Source of the DNA: JBGOUJ01 sp041477005
GTDB taxonomy: Bacteria; Acidobacteriota; Terriglobia; Bryobacterales; JACQDG01
DNA: 7,971 bases
Assembly (NCBI GenBank): GCA_041477005.1
Contig: JBGOUJ010000367.1
Location: 1 to 7,971 of the forward strand
Direction of reading: 5' to 3'
The notes below the pieces were generated by a model that was given only the letters and a program-made list of their open reading frames with translations, did not search any database and was not told where the DNA came from. Shown one piece after another: positions 7,201 to 7,971 of the stretch. Each line of letters begins with the position of its first letter. Positions within the stretch are counted from its first letter, which is position 1. The position numbers and the translations under genes were made by a program.

Positions 7201-7301
7201 TGCACCTGACCAATCTCTCCAACATGCCCGAGGATTTGGACAAACAGGTGAGCGTAGACCAAATGGCCGACTTATTGAAGTTCCTGAAGGCCGCGCAATA
7301 G
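4275..7301 (+). CDS. Lipoprotein: beta-propeller dehydrogenase-like, HEAT repeats, c-type heme domain
   Basis: This 1,008-residue protein matches the Pirellula/Verrucomicrobium-type 'membrane-bound dehydrogenase' architecture. A lipoprotein signal ends in LSAC, so Cys18 is the lipidated residue, with Ser at +2. Residues about 30-415 form a sugar-dehydrogenase-like propeller with two calcium-type loops (DTDGDGRPD 89-97 and YTDGDGKAD 132-140). Residues about 430-860 are HEAT-like helical repeats, interrupted by a Gly/Gln/Arg-rich stretch at 654-672. The C-terminal heme domain carries CAKCH (888-892) followed by GPDL, and the late SNMPEDL motif of the family. It probably oxidises a carbohydrate-like substrate at the envelope and passes electrons to the heme, but the substrate is unknown. 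ATG 4275 is chosen because AGGAAGG ends 10 bases upstream and the lipobox follows; the frame is open 46 codons further upstream, but without a signal sequence. Confidence 0.9.
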   Translation: MNPPIPLAVVSALLLSACSRSGPPYSPKEALQTFKIEPGFRIETYVTEPDIRSPVAMEFDENGRIYVVEDPGYPLNTEGKVGRVILFEDTDGDGRPDRRTVFADKLTMPTGIMRWKKGVLVTDAPDVIYFEYTDGDGKADVRRVVLTGFAFSNPQHTVNNPVYGLDNWIYLAHEGPAGAVMFAEKFGDRGGDLRFPDRPDAPSLKPARRMVRFRPDTYQLEYLASSSQFGHSFDPWGHQFTVSNEDHIREEVIAASYLIRNPELPVGSAMERISDHGAAADVYPIARNPRVEMLSGVGSFTSACSITVYLGGAFPKSPGLFSLTAEPAQSLVHRDLLTPSGATYVAKRTQEGADFLASTDAWFRPVSFYIGPDGAIYLLDFYRQMIEHPEWTATKTHHSPELYNGQDRGRIYRIVPDTLLPLPGKIRLGQASDEELVLQLASPNIWWRRNAQRLLVDRRSDRAVEPLTKLFETSPSPVARLHALWTLEGLHKLDPKLIKKALADPEAGVRENAIVLAEPRLSSSPALVERLLKLEKDTDSRVQFQLLCTLGGIPSPASRAVQDRLLAQNIEDPWMQIAALSASSDRAPQLFQTAGAFTAKESDARATFFRHVAAVIGARQNPAEIHRLLETLVRASKPDSSWWRAATLDGLSQGLGGPGQGQGFRGRRNQGPRAHLAQANIGQDLLVKLFESPDDAVRRASLRVLAATGLPASAKPLTQRAAATAENPQAAPTLRADSLGLLALEDPDSHQALFKKLIDPKEPEPVQAAATHALGRVKGAEIGTFLIERWRAMTPAVRSEAADAMFLDPGRPKLLVEAIRNDQIQPWTLAFRHKSRLIMSRDASIRDAARPLLEEKAGDREKVLKRYEAALQMSGDPQKGKQVFERVCAKCHKLRGMGHEVGPDLATIRNRPPQLILPDIIIPSRSIAQGYESYVIETKSAGTVEGVMGPQTPTTITIRHEEGKQDVIRRDDIKEMHLTNLSNMPEDLDKQVSVDQMADLLKFLKAAQ

Positions 7302-7311
7302 ACGGGCCGGC

Positions 7312-7361
7312 CCGCCGGGGACTTCGTCTTATAGGCTCCTCGTCCCTGCGGGGCCCGGCGG
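7312..7361. terminator. Hairpin after the lipoprotein gene, terminator or repeat
   Basis: CCGCCGGG (7312-7319) pairs perfectly with CCCGGCGG (7354-7361), and a nested GGGAC/GTCCC pair (7318-7322, 7342-7346) overlaps it as an alternative stem. It begins 10 bases after the stop codon. No T-run follows, so it would be a weak intrinsic terminator. It may instead be another palindromic intergenic repeat. Confidence 0.4.
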
Positions 7362-7388
7362 TTACCCTGGACCCCTTCCCAGTTAGCC

Positions 7389-7430
7389 TCAGTAAAACTT
7401 CAGTAAAGCTCCAGTAAAGCCAATAAAGCT
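7389..7430 (+). promoter_or_regulatory. Array of 11-bp direct repeats, likely regulator binding site
   Basis: Three 11-base units (7389-7399, 7400-7410, 7411-7421) share the core CAGTAAA followed by a CT/CC end, and a degenerate fourth (AATAAAGCT, 7422-7430) follows. One unit per DNA helical turn is the pattern bound by OmpR/PhoB-type response regulators. The array ends just before a possible -35 position, as in activator-dependent promoters. The regulator is unknown. Confidence 0.55.
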
Positions 7431-7432
7431 CA

Positions 7433-7461
7433 TTACCCTCGGAACTGTTCGGGTGTAGAAT
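7433..7461 (+). promoter_or_regulatory. Possible activator-dependent promoter of the terminal gene
   Basis: TAGAAT at 7456-7461 is a good -10 element. At 17 bases upstream lies only TTACCC (7433-7438), a poor -35 box. A weak -35 next to the 11-bp repeat array fits a promoter that needs an activator. Transcription would start near 7468, leaving a leader of about 90 bases. Confidence 0.4.
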
Positions 7462-7556
7462 AGCGGCGGGTTTTGGGTTCTTGCTGTCCACGACTCCTTC
7501 CGGACTGGGGGGGCAGTGCGGGCTACGCTCGCGCAAACGCCCCGGGGGTGAACACG

Positions 7557-7971
7557 GTGAGGGGCATCGGTCGAGGTCTGAAGTGGGGTATCAAACGGGG
7601 CGCCTTCTGTCTCCTATTAGCTCCGGGTGCCGTTTACTCGCAGGATTACCAGGGCGACGCGGAAACTTTCACGACGCTGGGGGAGAGGTTCCGCCATTAC
7701 GTGCACCGGACGTACACGAGCCCGGAGCGCCTGGCCTTTCTGGTCGCTGACACCGGGATTGGTCACATACTGAATGACCCGGTGCAGTGGGGGCGCCATC
7801 CGGAAAGCTTTGGCCTCCGCCTTGCTTCCAATTATGGAAGCAGAGTCGTTGCAAACTCCATTGAGTTCGGTCTTGGCGCCGTGTTGCAAGAAGACACCAG
7901 ATACAGGAGCCAGGGCCTGCACGGCCTTCGCAAGAGAATTCGCTCCGCGACCGTGGCTGCCTTTACGGCCC
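7557..7971 (+). CDS. Exported protein of an uncharacterised acidobacterial family (partial, 3' end missing)
   Basis: The frame is open from 7464 to the window edge, giving 138 codons from the chosen start. I prefer GTG 7557 because GGTGA (7547-7551) lies 5 bases before it; GTG 7548 in the same frame is the alternative. A signal peptide is visible: a basic start, then AFCLLLAPGAVYS and Gln. The mature part contains YTSPERLAFLVADTGIG, SFGLRLASNYGSRV, and FGLGAVLQEDTRYRS followed by basic residues. From memory this resembles an acidobacterial family of unknown function (pattern FG..YG......N..E...GA...EDPRY.RS), probably associated with the outer membrane. No function is known to me. The 11-bp repeat array and a possible promoter precede it, so it may be under stimulus-dependent control. 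Confidence 0.7.
   Translation, partial: MRGIGRGLKWGIKRGAFCLLLAPGAVYSQDYQGDAETFTTLGERFRHYVHRTYTSPERLAFLVADTGIGHILNDPVQWGRHPESFGLRLASNYGSRVVANSIEFGLGAVLQEDTRYRSQGLHGLRKRIRSATVAAFTA

Noticed and set aside
7389..7430. CRISPR array or replication iterons
   Set aside because: The units are only 11 bases with no spacers, too short for CRISPR, and no replication gene is near.

Overview
The window (7,971 bp, GC-rich) looks like a chromosomal segment of an Acidobacteriota bacterium, most likely a Solibacter/Bryobacterales-type soil lineage. This rests on gene families and repeat style, not on a marker gene. The clues are a large lipoprotein of the Planctomycetes/Verrucomicrobia/Solibacter 'membrane-bound dehydrogenase plus CxxCH' type, a C-terminal scrap of an Oar-like TonB-dependent receptor, a terminal gene resembling an uncharacterised acidobacterial envelope family, and several palindromic repeats between genes.

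Layout, left to right. 1-184: no gene, but a 65-bp imperfect palindrome (106-170). 185-1045 (-): a coiled-coil protein of unknown function with its own sigma-70-like promoter and a strong ribosome binding site. 1046-1458: a 413-bp gap holding that promoter and nothing else I recognise. 1459-2298 (+): an exported M55-family D-aminopeptidase with all expected metal and catalytic residues. 2311-2526: a 216-bp element bounded by 47-bp inverted repeats (45/47 matching), wedged between two convergent genes and overlapping the stop codon of the second. 2520-3797 (-): an exported, short ceramidase-like hydrolase whose expected nucleophilic serine is alanine. 3809-3863: a second palindromic repeat directly upstream of that gene. 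3896-4030 (-): the C-terminal remnant of a TonB-dependent receptor, with a good promoter just upstream at 4039-4068. 4275-7301 (+): a 1,008-residue lipoprotein made of a beta-propeller, HEAT repeats and a c-type heme domain. 7302-7556: a hairpin, an array of 11-bp direct repeats and a possible promoter. 7557-7971 (+): the start of an exported protein that runs off the window.

The genes do not form one operon, since strands alternate -, +, -, -, +, +. The three confident enzymes all carry export signals, and two are hydrolases of peptide or amide-like bonds. A role in envelope or periplasmic scavenging of external organic matter is plausible but is inference. I found no CRISPR array, tRNA, rRNA, transposase or defence system. 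The least explained pieces are the 216-bp inverted-repeat element and the 11-bp repeat array before the last gene.
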